From NCBI GenBank assembly GCA_045105235.1, contig JBGCDH010000024.1:1-64000 (forward strand): 64,000 nucleotides of DNA, written 5' to 3'. This DNA comes from GCA-2684655 sp045105235. GTDB lineage: Bacteria; Planctomycetota; UBA1135; UBA2386. A program made the position numbers and the translations under genes. The notes beneath the pieces were generated by a model, which had not been told where the DNA came from, ran no database searches, and saw only the letters and a program-made list of their open reading frames with translations. The first letter of the stretch is position 1; the number at the start of each line of letters is the position of its first letter. Shown piece after piece: positions 46,795-56,261 of the stretch.

Positions 46795-48165
46795 ATGTCA
46801 CGAGTCCATCGCGCCGTTGTCGCACTCATCCTGCTTGCCGCTGCTGCATCTCCGGCGTGGGCGCAGCAGTCCTACGTGCAGCGCATGAACGCGCGCTTCG
46901 CCAAGCAATCGCCGCGCGCCGGCGAGATGCTGCCGGACACGCCAAAAGACTCTCTGGGCTTCTATCCGGACGGCAGCCCTTTCGCGCTGCAGGACACGCG
47001 CGGCGCGCTGACGGTGCTGGTGACCGGCTGCCTCACTTGAGTGCCGTTTCTGCGCAACGTCCCCGGTCTGGAGGCGGTTTTTCGTGACTATGCCAAGAAG
47101 GGCGTGCAGTTCTTCATCATCTACAAGTCGCTGGTTCACCCCGGCACCAACGGCTTCGTGGAGGCCTACACCCAAGGCGAGCGCCGCAAGCAGCTCGCGA
47201 CCGCACGCCGCCGACTCGGCACGACCGTGCCCATGGTCAGCGACTCGCTCGACGGTTCGATCACGCGCGCGCTCCAGTCTGCGCCCAATGCAGAGTTCAT
47301 CGTCGACGCGAGCGGCAAGCTGCTGTCGCGCAAGTTCTGGCACGACCCGGCGGCGCTGCGGACGTTCCTGGCCGAGCGCCTTGGCGCTGTCGAGCCGCCC
47401 ACGCAGGTAGAAGACCTCGACATGCAGCTCGAGTTCCCGCAGCGAAAGGCACCGCGCGGCATCGTGCCGCCGCAGAAGATGCCCAAGGGCATGAGCATCC
47501 TCAAAAGTCAGCCGGTACTTCGTACGCGTCCCATACTTCCCGAAGGGCAGGGCGACACGCCGTTCTTTGCCAAGCTGCTGGCCGAAGGCAGCGGGCCGCT
47601 GTGTGAGGAAGGCGCCGGCAACCTCTACCTCGGATTCTACCTGGACCCGGTCTACGACGTGCATTGGAACAACCCGGCTGGCCGGCTTTCGTGGCGCATC
47701 GAACGCGCGGAGCGAGCGGGCCAGAAGGCGGCGGCGGCGACCGACTTCACGCCGCTGACCGGGACTTCTCCGAAATACGAACACGAGATCGACATCGATC
47801 CGCGCGAGTTTTTGATCGAAGCCAAACTGCCGATCCAAACCGAGCTCACGCTGACCGTGACCTACACGGTCTGCGCCGACGACGACTCGTTTTGCATGCC
47901 GGTGACGCAACAGCATCGCCTGTGGCTCGAGCGCGCCCCGGGCATGGCGTCGCGCGCCGGCGACTGGATGACCAAGCTGGTCGGCGACCCGCTGCAGTGG
48001 GACGCAAATGACGACGGGCGGGTCACGCGCGCCGAACTGCCGGTCGAGCGCGCCCAAATCATCCTGCTGCACTTTGACCGGAATCATGACAATGAGATCA
48101 GCAAGACCGAGGCAGCCCTCTTTCACGACATGATCCGCATCGCCCCTGGCGAAAAGGATCGCTAG
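46795..48165 (+). CDS. Deiodinase-like thioredoxin-fold selenoprotein fused to DsbD-alpha-like and EF-hand domains
   Basis: 456 residues counting Sec at codon 82 (UGA 47038-47040). The signal peptide MSRVHRAVVALILLAAAASP ends at AWA; the frame continues unchanged after the UGA to TAG 48163-48165. The motif LVTGCLTUVPFLRN holds a C-x-x-U redox pair and matches the SCTUPPF active site of iodothyronine deiodinases and related thioredoxin-fold proteins, followed by FRDYAKKGVQFFIIYKS as in that family. Residues about 245-395 resemble the DsbD N-terminal domain, including TVCADDDSFCMPVTQ. The C-terminus has two EF-hands (DANDDGRVTRAE, DRNHDNEISKTE). An exported redox enzyme, possibly a peroxidase or reductase; substrate unknown. 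Divergent to the M28 gene. Confidence 0.88.
47058..47076 (+). promoter_or_regulatory. Bacterial SECIS hairpin after UGA 47038-47040
   Basis: Bases 47058-47064 (CGUCCCC) pair with 47070-47076 (GGAGGCG), with one C.A mismatch and one G.U. The loop is GGUCU (47065-47069), the same pentanucleotide as in the E. coli fdhF SECIS loop. The first loop G is 25 nt after the UGA, the GU 26 nt after. Confidence 0.72.
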
Positions 48166-48288
48166 CAGACGACCGCGGCAGGCCTCAACCCGGAGCACGG
48201 AGGGCCACACGGAGATCCCTGCGCGGGGACGCCAAGACGCCCCGTGCTTGACCCGCAGGGCCGCCCCCTCCACATTTTAGAGAACCGC

Positions 48289-48816
48289 ATGCGCCTCTTC
48301 CGCGACAACCAGCAGGCCAACGCTCCCAAACGGGCGCTGCTGCTGCTGTGTGCCGCGCTGGTGATGCTCCTCGGGTTGACGCGTCACTTCGTGATGTGCA
48401 CGCACCAGGATGGCGACATGCACATCGAGTTCGTGCATGCCGAGGGCCAAGCCGTCGGGCACGTTCATCCTCATAGGCATCCTCACGGGCATCCTCATGG
48501 GCACGCGTGCTGCGGCGGTGGCTGTGGTCTGTCGAGCGATGCGCCGGCGCCGGCAGACGGTGACGAGGATCCCCACGACTCCTGCAAACACGTCGTGCTC
48601 GACGTCGACGTTGGCGAGATGCCGTGCGGCGACGCCCTGCCTGCCTGGGCCCCAAGACACGAGTTGGCGATCTGGCTACCGCTGGAACCGATTGCTGGCT
48701 GGATCGGGGCCGCACGAAACCACCGCGCTCCGCCGGCGACAGGACCACCGATCCGGATGCGCATTGCGCCGAGCACGACACTGGAGTGGCGCCGCTGCAC
48801 GGTGCTGTTGATCTAG
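48289..48816 (+). CDS. His-rich membrane-anchored protein opening a metal-efflux operon
   Basis: 175 residues from ATG 48289. One N-terminal membrane segment (ALLLLCAALVMLLGL) puts most of the protein outside the cytoplasm. A His-rich stretch with alternating HPHGH units is followed by CCGGGC, both classic metal ligands. No family recognised. It precedes TolC, adaptor and RND pump genes on the same strand, so a role in buffering or handing over metal is likely (inference). Confidence 0.75.
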   Translation: MRLFRDNQQANAPKRALLLLCAALVMLLGLTRHFVMCTHQDGDMHIEFVHAEGQAVGHVHPHRHPHGHPHGHACCGGGCGLSSDAPAPADGDEDPHDSCKHVVLDVDVGEMPCGDALPAWAPRHELAIWLPLEPIAGWIGAARNHRAPPATGPPIRMRIAPSTTLEWRRCTVLLI

Positions 48817-48968
48817 TCGAACCGTTCGCTTTTCTAGCGTGGCGTTGCGCCGATGCGGCTCTTCAGAGCCCGCCGACGCGCAGCCTCGCCGAAGAGTGCG
48901 CCGCCAACCAATGCGCCAGTGCTTGGCGCCTGTTGGCTTCACACCACTCGCGAACGAATCGTCGACTC

Positions 48969-50399
48969 ATGAAACCACCTGCTTGCTGGGCGCCTGCGCG
49001 CGCCCGCATCCTCGGCACAAGCCTCGTTTTCGCGACGGCGGCGTGCCACAGCTACGTGCCGCAGCCCGTCGACCTCGACGCGCATCTCCGCGAGTTCCTG
49101 CACCGCACCGCGGCGGCTCCCGCACGGCCATCCAAGCAACTGGGGACTTCCGATGACCCCAAACACCTGGCACGAGAAACCGGGCGCGAGCTCGCCAAAC
49201 TCCTGCACCCCGATGCAAGGGTCGCGCGCCTGCGCGCCAACGTCGCGACCGTCGCGCGCGACAACGCGGGGCTCTGGGAAGACCCGCAGCTGCAGGTCCA
49301 GGTGCAGAACATTCTCGAATCCTCCGTGCCGCACCGTTGGGTGCCCATGGCACAGGTCGGCCTGACGCTGCCCATCAATGGCCGCCTCGCCAAAGAGCGT
49401 GCGCTCGCCGACCGCCGCCGCGAAGAAGCGCTTATCGAAGCCTGGCGCATCGAGCAGCAGGTTGCCAACGAACTCGACCGGAGCTGGGTGCTGTGGACCG
49501 CGGCGGCCCAAGTCGAGAGCGTCTTCGCCGAGACCTGCGACAATCTCGAGGACCTCGAACAGCTCGCCCTGGCGCTGGCCAAAAGCGGCAGCCTGACGCG
49601 GCCCGAAGCCCGCGTCTTCACGCTGGAGCGCCGGCAGCGCCAGGCCGGCAGCACCTTCGCCGCGGCCAGCGCCCACGCGGCGCGCCTCGATGTGCACCGC
49701 GCGCTGGGCTTGCACCCGCAAGCGCCCCTCGTGCTGCTGCCCGCCGCGGACAGCGTGGACGGCGGCACCGTGCAGCCGTTCGTCCCAATCGAACAGCGCG
49801 AAGCCGCGCTGCGACAAAGCCCGCGGCTGCTGCAGCGCCTGCGCGCCCATGCCGCCGCCGAAGCCGACGTCGAACTGCAGGTCCGTCGCCAGTGGCCCGA
49901 CATCCAGATTTGGCCGGGCTGGCAGGAAGAGGATGCCCAGCCGCGCGCATCGTTTGGCTTCAACGTGCCCCTGCCGATCTTCACCGGCAACGATCCGGAG
50001 ATCGCCCGCGCGCGCGCCGAACGCGAACTGCAGGGCGAGCTGGTCCGCATGGAGCTTGAAACCCTGCTGCAGGAACTGGCCATTGCCGAAGTGCGCCTCG
50101 ACGCTGCCAGAATCCAGCGGCAGGAGCTCCAGGATCTTGTCCAGCTGGCGCGCGAACAGCTGGAAGACGGCCGCCGCCTCGCCCAGGCGGGCCAGTTTGA
50201 CCCACTGCTGATGCTCGACGCCCTTTTGCGCCTGCACGACGTCCAGCTGCAAACCATTCAGGCGCGGCGTGACGAAGCGATCGCCGCGACCGCCATCAAT
50301 GACCTGCTGTGCGATCCGGCGTCGAGAACCGACTCGGCTACCGAGTCGGCCACCGACTCGGCCACCGCCCCCGCACCGAACGGAGACTCCGACCGATGA
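48969..50399 (+). CDS. TolC-family outer-membrane efflux lipoprotein (CzcC-like)
   Basis: 476 residues from ATG 48969. ILGTSLVFATAAC is a lipobox. Two OEP repeats with long helices follow (GLTLPINGRLAKERALADRRREE; FNVPLPIFTGNDPEIARARAE), as in CzcC/CusC. It forms the outer-membrane channel of the tripartite pump. The C-terminal tail has three 12-bp repeats (SATESATDSAT). Its stop overlaps the adaptor start (ATGA). Confidence 0.9.
   Translation: MKPPACWAPARARILGTSLVFATAACHSYVPQPVDLDAHLREFLHRTAAAPARPSKQLGTSDDPKHLARETGRELAKLLHPDARVARLRANVATVARDNAGLWEDPQLQVQVQNILESSVPHRWVPMAQVGLTLPINGRLAKERALADRRREEALIEAWRIEQQVANELDRSWVLWTAAAQVESVFAETCDNLEDLEQLALALAKSGSLTRPEARVFTLERRQRQAGSTFAAASAHAARLDVHRALGLHPQAPLVLLPAADSVDGGTVQPFVPIEQREAALRQSPRLLQRLRAHAAAEADVELQVRRQWPDIQIWPGWQEEDAQPRASFGFNVPLPIFTGNDPEIARARAERELQGELVRMELETLLQELAIAEVRLDAARIQRQELQDLVQLAREQLEDGRRLAQAGQFDPLLMLDALLRLHDVQLQTIQARRDEAIAATAINDLLCDPASRTDSATESATDSATAPAPNGDSDR
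50328..50363. repeat. 12-bp minisatellite in the TolC-family gene
   Basis: Three units of the form ACCGASTCGGCY encode T-D/E-S-A on the plus strand, in the C-terminal tail after the last helix. Confidence 0.75.
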
Positions 50400-51874
50400 G
50401 CATCCCCCTACGTCCATATGGGCGATTCCTGCCGGTCCTTTTGCTCGCTCTGGCATGCTGCGGCGGCGGCGGCGGCAACCGATCGGATCAAGGCCCCCAA
50501 ACGCCTGGTGACGCCGCCAGCAAGGCCGAACCAAAGAGCAATCGCATCGACGTGCCCGAAGGCGTGCGCCGCAGCCTGGGCATCGCCTTTGCAAACGTAG
50601 AGCGCCGCCACGTGCGCGAGACGCTGCGCGTGCCGGCCCAAATCGAACTGCTGCCCACCGCGCGCCGGCACTACCGGGCGCCGCTCGCCGGGCGCATCGA
50701 GCTGCACGTTGCCCCCCTGCAGCGAGTCGCGGCCGGCGAACGGCTCTATTCGATCGATTCACAGGACTGGCGCGCGCAACAAAACGAACTGCACAAGACG
50801 CACAGCGCCATGCGCATGGCCAAGACTCGGACTCTGGCGACCGAACAGCTTGCGATGGCCTGCGAGCGCCACGAGCGCAGCATCCAACAAGCGCACCAAA
50901 TCACCGGCGACTACGTCCGCGATCTGGAGCGGACCGAGCAGAATGTCGGCGGACAGGCCCAGAAGCTGGCCGCTGCCAGGGTCGACTACGCCCGCCTGGG
51001 TGCCGAACTGGCCGAAGCGGCCGAAAAGCACACCGAAACGCAAACGCTGCTGATCGAATACCGAAACGCCGCCGAGACGCTGGCCGAGCAGTTCGATCTG
51101 CAGCTCGGCACCGCCTCCTTGATCCTCGGCGTCGACACCGCAACCTTGCGCGGCGCAGACAACGGGTGGCGCACCCATCGCCTCGTCGAGATCCGCGCCC
51201 GGGCCGCGGGCATCGTCGACGGCCTCGCAGTCACCAGCGGCGCTCTCGTGCAAACGCACGACGGCGTGCTTGACGTGCTGGCCACAAACAGCGTGCGGGC
51301 ACGCGCACGCGTCCTGCAAGGAGACGCCCTGCGCCTCCGTCCGGGTATGGCCGCGACCATCGTGCCCGCGACCGCAGCCTCCGACGCGGGACCGCGCGCA
51401 ACGGGATCGCTGCAGCTCGCACCGCTCGGCGACGCAAGCACCCGAACCCTCGAGATCTTCGTCTCGCCCCGCACGCCTGCGGCCGAAGCGAGCGGTGGTG
51501 GCGCGGCGCCGCCCGCGCTGCTGCGTGCCGGCAGCGCCGTCTTCGTCGAGATCGACCTGTCTGCCGCAAATGCGGCAGGCCAGGCAGGCGACAAGACGCG
51601 CCCGCCTCCGCTCGCAGTGCCGAGCCGCTGCGTGCTGCGCGACGGACTCGAACGGGTGTTCTTCCGGCGCGATCCGCGCAACCAAGACAAGGTCATCCGG
51701 GTCACTGCCGACGTTGGCTTCGACGACGGCCACTGGATTGAGATCCTGAGCGGCATCATGGACGGCGACGAAATCGTCTCGGACGGCGCGTTCGAGCTCG
51801 TGCTTGCGAGTTCTGGCAGCACGCCGAAGGGCGGCCACTTCCACGCCGACGGCACCTGGCACGAGGACCACTGA
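50396..51874 (+). CDS. RND efflux periplasmic adaptor lipoprotein (CzcB-like)
   Basis: 492 residues from ATG 50396. LLLALACCGGGGGN is a lipobox followed by a Gly-rich linker. Barrel-sandwich segments (RHYRAPLAGRIELHVAPLQ; VEIRARAAGIVDGLAVTSGAL) flank a long coiled coil (about residues 130-230), and a membrane-proximal domain ends with HWIEILSGIMDGDEIVSDG. It links pump and channel. Overlaps TolC upstream by ATGA; the pump starts 1 bp after its stop. Confidence 0.9.
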   Translation: MSIPLRPYGRFLPVLLLALACCGGGGGNRSDQGPQTPGDAASKAEPKSNRIDVPEGVRRSLGIAFANVERRHVRETLRVPAQIELLPTARRHYRAPLAGRIELHVAPLQRVAAGERLYSIDSQDWRAQQNELHKTHSAMRMAKTRTLATEQLAMACERHERSIQQAHQITGDYVRDLERTEQNVGGQAQKLAAARVDYARLGAELAEAAEKHTETQTLLIEYRNAAETLAEQFDLQLGTASLILGVDTATLRGADNGWRTHRLVEIRARAAGIVDGLAVTSGALVQTHDGVLDVLATNSVRARARVLQGDALRLRPGMAATIVPATAASDAGPRATGSLQLAPLGDASTRTLEIFVSPRTPAAEASGGGAAPPALLRAGSAVFVEIDLSAANAAGQAGDKTRPPPLAVPSRCVLRDGLERVFFRRDPRNQDKVIRVTADVGFDDGHWIEILSGIMDGDEIVSDGAFELVLASSGSTPKGGHFHADGTWHEDH

Positions 51875-51875
51875 G

Positions 51876-54800
51876 ATGTTTCGGTTCCTGATTGCAGCAT
51901 CGCTGCAGCGACCGTTCGTCGTCGCCGTGCTGGCCTTGCTGGTGGTCGGGGTCGCCGCATGGGTGATGCCGCGCATCCCGGTGGACGTCTTTCCGGAGCT
52001 CAACTCCCCCACGGTGGTTGTGCTCACCGAGAGCCCCGGCCTCGCTGCGGACGAGGTCGAGCAGTTCGTCACCGTGCCGCTCGAAACATCGGTTCGCGGT
52101 CTGCCCGCCGTGCGCCGTGTGCGCAGCGCCAGCGCCATCGGCCTGTCGTTGGTCTGGGTCGAGTTTGACTGGGGACAGGACATCTATCGAGCCCGCCAGC
52201 TCGTCAACGAAAAGCTGCTCGCGGCGCGCGAGCTGCTGCCGCCAGACGCCCACGCCGAGATCACCCCGATCACGTCGATCACCGGCGAGATCCTGCTGAT
52301 GTCGGTGACGTCTCCAGACGGCAGCAAGAGCCCCATGGAGCTGCGCAGCTACGCGGAGTTTGAACTCAAGAACCAGCTGATGGGCGTCGCCGGAGTCGCC
52401 AAGGTCGTGCCCATCGGCGGCGAGTTGGCCGAGTACCAGGTGAACGTGCGCCAAGAGGACCTGCGCCAACGTAAGCTCGCGTTCCAAGACATTGCCGATG
52501 CCGCAGCGCGCGCCCACACCACGGCCGGCGCAGGCTACCTGCGCAACGTCGGCGGGCTCGAGCTGCCGGTGCGACAAAGCGGCCGCGTGCGCTCGGTCGC
52601 CGACATCGAAGCAACCCTCGTTGGCCGCATCGACGGGCACCCCGTCACCATCGGCGAAGTCGCCGACGTGCAGCTCGGCGCGACCCCGCCACGCGGCACC
52701 GCCGCTCACGACGGCCGCCGCGCCGTGGTGCTCGCCGTGCAGAAATCGCCGGGCACCAATACGCTGGCGCTGACGGCCGCGATCGACGCTCAGCTTGAGA
52801 AGACGCGCCGCGCCATTCCGGCCGGCATCGTCATCGACGAGCACGTGATGCGGCAGGCAGACTTCATCCAGCTGTCGGTCAACAACCTGCTGCTGGTGCT
52901 GCGCGACGCCGCCATCTTCGTCGCGCTGATCCTGATTCTGTTCTTGCTCGACGTGCGCACGACCTTGATCACGCTGACAGCGCTGCCGCTGAGCCTCGGC
53001 GTTGCCTTTGTGGTGCTGTGGGCGGCGGGCTTGTCGATCAACGTCATGACGCTCGGAGGCCTCGCAGTCGCGATCGGCGAGCTGGTCGACGACGCGATCA
53101 TCGACGTCGAAAACGTCTTCCGCAGGCTGCGCGAAAACGCCGCCCTGCCGGAGTCAGACCGGCTGCCCGTCGTGCAGGTGGTCTACACCGCCAGCAACGA
53201 GATCCGCAGCTCGGTCGTCTTCGCGACCGTCATCATCGTCATCGTCTTTGTGCCGCTGCTGTTTTTGCAGGGCCTCGAAGGTCGCTTTTTTCGACCGCTC
53301 GGCATCGCCTACATCGTCGCCACGCTGGCTTCGCTGGTAACCGCGCTGACGGTTACGCCCGTGCTGTGCCGCTACCTGCTTGCCAAGGTGCGCCCGCGCG
53401 CCGGCGCCGGCAGCAGCAATCACGGCACCGAACACGACGGCTGGCTGGCCCGATGGCTGAAGGCTCGCTACCGGCCGGTGCTGGGCTGGGCCATGGCGCG
53501 CGGCCGCACGGTGCTGGCCACGTCGGCCCTGCTGACGATTGGCTCGCTCGGCCTGCTATCGACGTTTGGCTCAAGCTTCTTGCCGACGTTCCACGAAGGC
53601 ACGTTCACGGTGTTCTTGATGGCGCCGCCCGGTACGTCGCTCGAGGAGAGCGACCGCATGGCCAACTCCGTCGAGCGCCAGCTCGTCGAGCTCGAAGGCG
53701 TACGGGCCGTGTCGCGCCGTACCGGACGAGCCGAACGCGACGAGCACGCCGAGCCGGTCAGCAATTCCGAGATCGAAGTCTCCGTGCTGCCGGGCCACTC
53801 GCGGCGCGCCGTGCGCAGCCGCATCGACGGCGTGCTCGAGCAGGTCCCGGGCATCACGACGAGCATCGGGCAACCCATCGAGCACCGCCTGTCACACGTG
53901 CTTTCGGGCACGCCGGCGGCCATTGCGGTCGTCGCCAAGGGCGACGACCTGGCAACGCTGCGCGAAGTCGCCGCCAAACTCAAGACGGCGCTTCAGGCGT
54001 TGCCCGGCACCCGCGACGTCAACGCCAACCGCGAGGTCATGATCACGTCGCTGCCGGTCCGCTACGATCCGCAGGCACTGGCTGCGGCCGGCCTTACGCC
54101 CGCCGGCGCCGCCGAGCAGGTGCGTGCCGCCATCGACGGCACGACCGTAGCAGAGGTGCGTGAAGGCCTAAAGCGCATCGCGCTGACGGTGCGCCTGCAC
54201 CCCGACGAACGCCGCGATCCGGCCTCGATGGAACGGCTGATGCTGCGCGGCATGGACGGTGCCCTGAGCCGGCTCGGCGATGTCGCCGACCTATCGCTCG
54301 AACGCTCCTCCAACCTGATTGCGCGCGAGGACGGCAGCCGCAAAGCCGTCGTCTCGTGCAACGTTGCCGACGGCTACAACCTCGGCCAGGTCGCCGAGTC
54401 GGTGCGCGAGGCGGCCGAGCCGATCGTCGCCGCTGCCGGCTGCACGCTGGTTCTCGGCGGGCAGTTCGAAGCGCAGCAGTCCGCCAGCCGCACCATCCTG
54501 ATCCTCGGCGCGCTGGTCGTGCTCATCATGCTGATGCTCGTCCACATGGCGATCGGTTCGCTGCCCGCTTCACTGTTGGTCATGGCCAATCTGCCGCTGT
54601 CGCTGATCGGCGGCATCCTGGCGATCTACATCACCGAGGGCAACGGCGCGATTGGCAACACCATGGCGCTGCTCGGCGTCGGCGGCGAACGCTACGAAGC
54701 GCCAGTGATCTCGATCGCCAGCATGGTCGGATTCATCACGCTGTTCGGCATCGCGGTTCGCAACGGCATCCTGCTGGTTCGACACTACATGGACAAGATT

Positions 54801-55109
54801 GCCGAGGGTTGCGATCTGCGCAGCACCGTCTTGGACGGTTCCATGGCGCGCCTGGTTCCGATCCTGATGACGGCATTGACCGCCGCGCTGGGCTTGCTGC
54901 CAATCGTTTTTGCGCGCGGTGAGCCGGGCAGCGAAATCCTCGCACCGCTATCCGTCGTCGTGCTCGGCGGCCTGCTATCCTCAACGTTCCTCAACCTGGT
55001 AGTTGTCCCGGCCGGCTTCTACCTGCTGTTTCGCAATCGGCCGCTGCCAAAGCCCGAAGCGGCGTTCGATTCGCTCGTGACGCCACAGCCCCCATCGCTA
55101 ACGCCATGA
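51876..55109 (+). CDS. Heavy-metal efflux RND pump (HME family, CzcA/CusA-like)
   Basis: 1077 residues. Twelve helices in two halves with two large periplasmic loops. Helix 4 reads GELVDDAIIDVENVFRRLRE, with the acidic residues that carry protons and mark HME-type pumps. N-terminal SLQRPFVVAVLALLVVG and IPVDVFPELNSP are also typical. A proton-driven antiporter exporting metal across both membranes with the two preceding genes; Zn/Co/Ni versus Cu/Ag cannot be decided. Confidence 0.93.
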   Translation: MFRFLIAASLQRPFVVAVLALLVVGVAAWVMPRIPVDVFPELNSPTVVVLTESPGLAADEVEQFVTVPLETSVRGLPAVRRVRSASAIGLSLVWVEFDWGQDIYRARQLVNEKLLAARELLPPDAHAEITPITSITGEILLMSVTSPDGSKSPMELRSYAEFELKNQLMGVAGVAKVVPIGGELAEYQVNVRQEDLRQRKLAFQDIADAAARAHTTAGAGYLRNVGGLELPVRQSGRVRSVADIEATLVGRIDGHPVTIGEVADVQLGATPPRGTAAHDGRRAVVLAVQKSPGTNTLALTAAIDAQLEKTRRAIPAGIVIDEHVMRQADFIQLSVNNLLLVLRDAAIFVALILILFLLDVRTTLITLTALPLSLGVAFVVLWAAGLSINVMTLGGLAVAIGELVDDAIIDVENVFRRLRENAALPESDRLPVVQVVYTASNEIRSSVVFATVIIVIVFVPLLFLQGLEGRFFRPLGIAYIVATLASLVTALTVTPVLCRYLLAKVRPRAGAGSSNHGTEHDGWLARWLKARYRPVLGWAMARGRTVLATSALLTIGSLGLLSTFGSSFLPTFHEGTFTVFLMAPPGTSLEESDRMANSVERQLVELEGVRAVSRRTGRAERDEHAEPVSNSEIEVSVLPGHSRRAVRSRIDGVLEQVPGITTSIGQPIEHRLSHVLSGTPAAIAVVAKGDDLATLREVAAKLKTALQALPGTRDVNANREVMITSLPVRYDPQALAAAGLTPAGAAEQVRAAIDGTTVAEVREGLKRIALTVRLHPDERRDPASMERLMLRGMDGALSRLGDVADLSLERSSNLIAREDGSRKAVVSCNVADGYNLGQVAESVREAAEPIVAAAGCTLVLGGQFEAQQSASRTILILGALVVLIMLMLVHMAIGSLPASLLVMANLPLSLIGGILAIYITEGNGAIGNTMALLGVGGERYEAPVISIASMVGFITLFGIAVRNGILLVRHYMDKIAEGCDLRSTVLDGSMARLVPILMTALTAALGLLPIVFARGEPGSEILAPLSVVVLGGLLSSTFLNLVVVPAGFYLLFRNRPLPKPEAAFDSLVTPQPPSLTP

Positions 55110-55573
55110 TGTCCCCTCTGAAGAAGATCTCTGTCCTTACGATCACCGCCCTGCTGCTCGCGGGCTGCGGTGAGCACGACCTCCACGAACACGGCGGCGA
55201 TGGCGATGCCGGCCACGCAAACCAAAAGGGCGAAGGAATGGCGGACGAGCACGGTGAACGCCACGAGCTCGGCAAAGGCACGGCCTTTGGCGTGACGTTC
55301 GACATCGTGCAGTTCGGCGAGTTTGAGGCCGATCACGAGCCGGCGGTTGAGCTGATCTTCGCCAGCGGCAAAGAGCGCATCACGACAGCGCGTGGCTGGG
55401 TCGGGCTCGAGTCGGGCGTCGGTTCGATGAAAAACTCCTGGCACACAGAAGGCGAGACCAACATACACGGACACATCGAAGTCCCGGACCCGATGCCGGC
55501 CGGCAGCAAGCTCTGGGTCGAGCTGCAGAAGGGCGACAAGACCGAGACGGTCTCGGTCGACTTTCACAAATAG
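55106..55573 (+). CDS. His-rich lipoprotein ending the metal-efflux operon
   Basis: 155 residues, ATGA overlap with the pump gene. TALLLAGCGEH is a lipobox. A His-rich stretch (HDLHEHGGDGDAGH, DEHGERHE) is followed by a small beta domain (VELIFASGKERITTARG, NIHGHIEVPDPMPAG). Likely a periplasmic metal-binding accessory; no family recognised. Confidence 0.8.
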   Translation: MMSPLKKISVLTITALLLAGCGEHDLHEHGGDGDAGHANQKGEGMADEHGERHELGKGTAFGVTFDIVQFGEFEADHEPAVELIFASGKERITTARGWVGLESGVGSMKNSWHTEGETNIHGHIEVPDPMPAGSKLWVELQKGDKTETVSVDFHK

Positions 55574-55601
55574 CGGCTGGCGAAGCCTCCGGCCGATCGC
55601 G

Positions 55602-56261
55602 CTACGGCGTCAGCAGCGTGCGCACCGCACGCTGCACGACATCGACAGCGGCGCCAAGGCTCCACTCGCCACGATCGCGGTCGCCGGTCCAGTTGCTGAT
55701 CGCGCGCAGCTGCAGCAGCGGCAGCTCTTGCTGGCGGCAGAGGTAGGCAACCGCCGCCCCTTCCATCGACTCGACGTCCGCGCCCGTGCGCGCTTGCAGT
55801 GCGCACGACGCCGCATCGATGCCGCTGCAGGTGCTGACCGTGACGCCATGCACGCGCGCAGCGCCGAGCCGTTCGACGGCAGCATCCTGCAGGCGCGGAT
55901 CGCACGCGAACGGCCCGACATCGCCGAGCTTCATCGAGCCCAGGTCGAGAAAGCCGTCGGGGGTCGCGACGCCTTCGTCGCCAAGCCGATCGTTGGCGAC
56001 CACCACCAGGTCCCCGATACCTGCCGGTGCGGCGTCGCCGTCCGGTCGATGGCGCGTCGGAAACGCGCCCGCAATCCCAAACAGCAGCACAGCGCGCACG
56101 CTCGGACGCTCGACCAGCAGACGCTGCAGGTGCACGGCAGCGGCGACTTTGCCAACGCCTAGAACCTCGACGCCGAGGTCCTCGAGCCCGTGCCCTTCAA
56201 TCGGAGCGGCGTGCACCAGCAAAAACTCGTGGCGAGGGATTCCGCCAATGTCGGTGCTCAT
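55602..56261 (-). CDS. mqnB: Futalosine hydrolase (menaquinone biosynthesis)
   Basis: 219 residues. A nucleoside-phosphorylase fold with LLFGIAGAFP near the start, VSTCSGID, ESMEGAAVAYLC and the MqnB-type ending RAISNWTGDRDRGEW. It cleaves futalosine to dehypoxanthine futalosine and hypoxanthine in the alternative menaquinone route. Other mqn genes are not in the window. Its ATG overlaps the kinase stop upstream (ATGA), so it is coupled to that gene. Confidence 0.82.
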   Translation of the reverse strand: MSTDIGGIPRHEFLLVHAAPIEGHGLEDLGVEVLGVGKVAAAVHLQRLLVERPSVRAVLLFGIAGAFPTRHRPDGDAAPAGIGDLVVVANDRLGDEGVATPDGFLDLGSMKLGDVGPFACDPRLQDAAVERLGAARVHGVTVSTCSGIDAASCALQARTGADVESMEGAAVAYLCRQQELPLLQLRAISNWTGDRDRGEWSLGAAVDVVQRAVRTLLTP

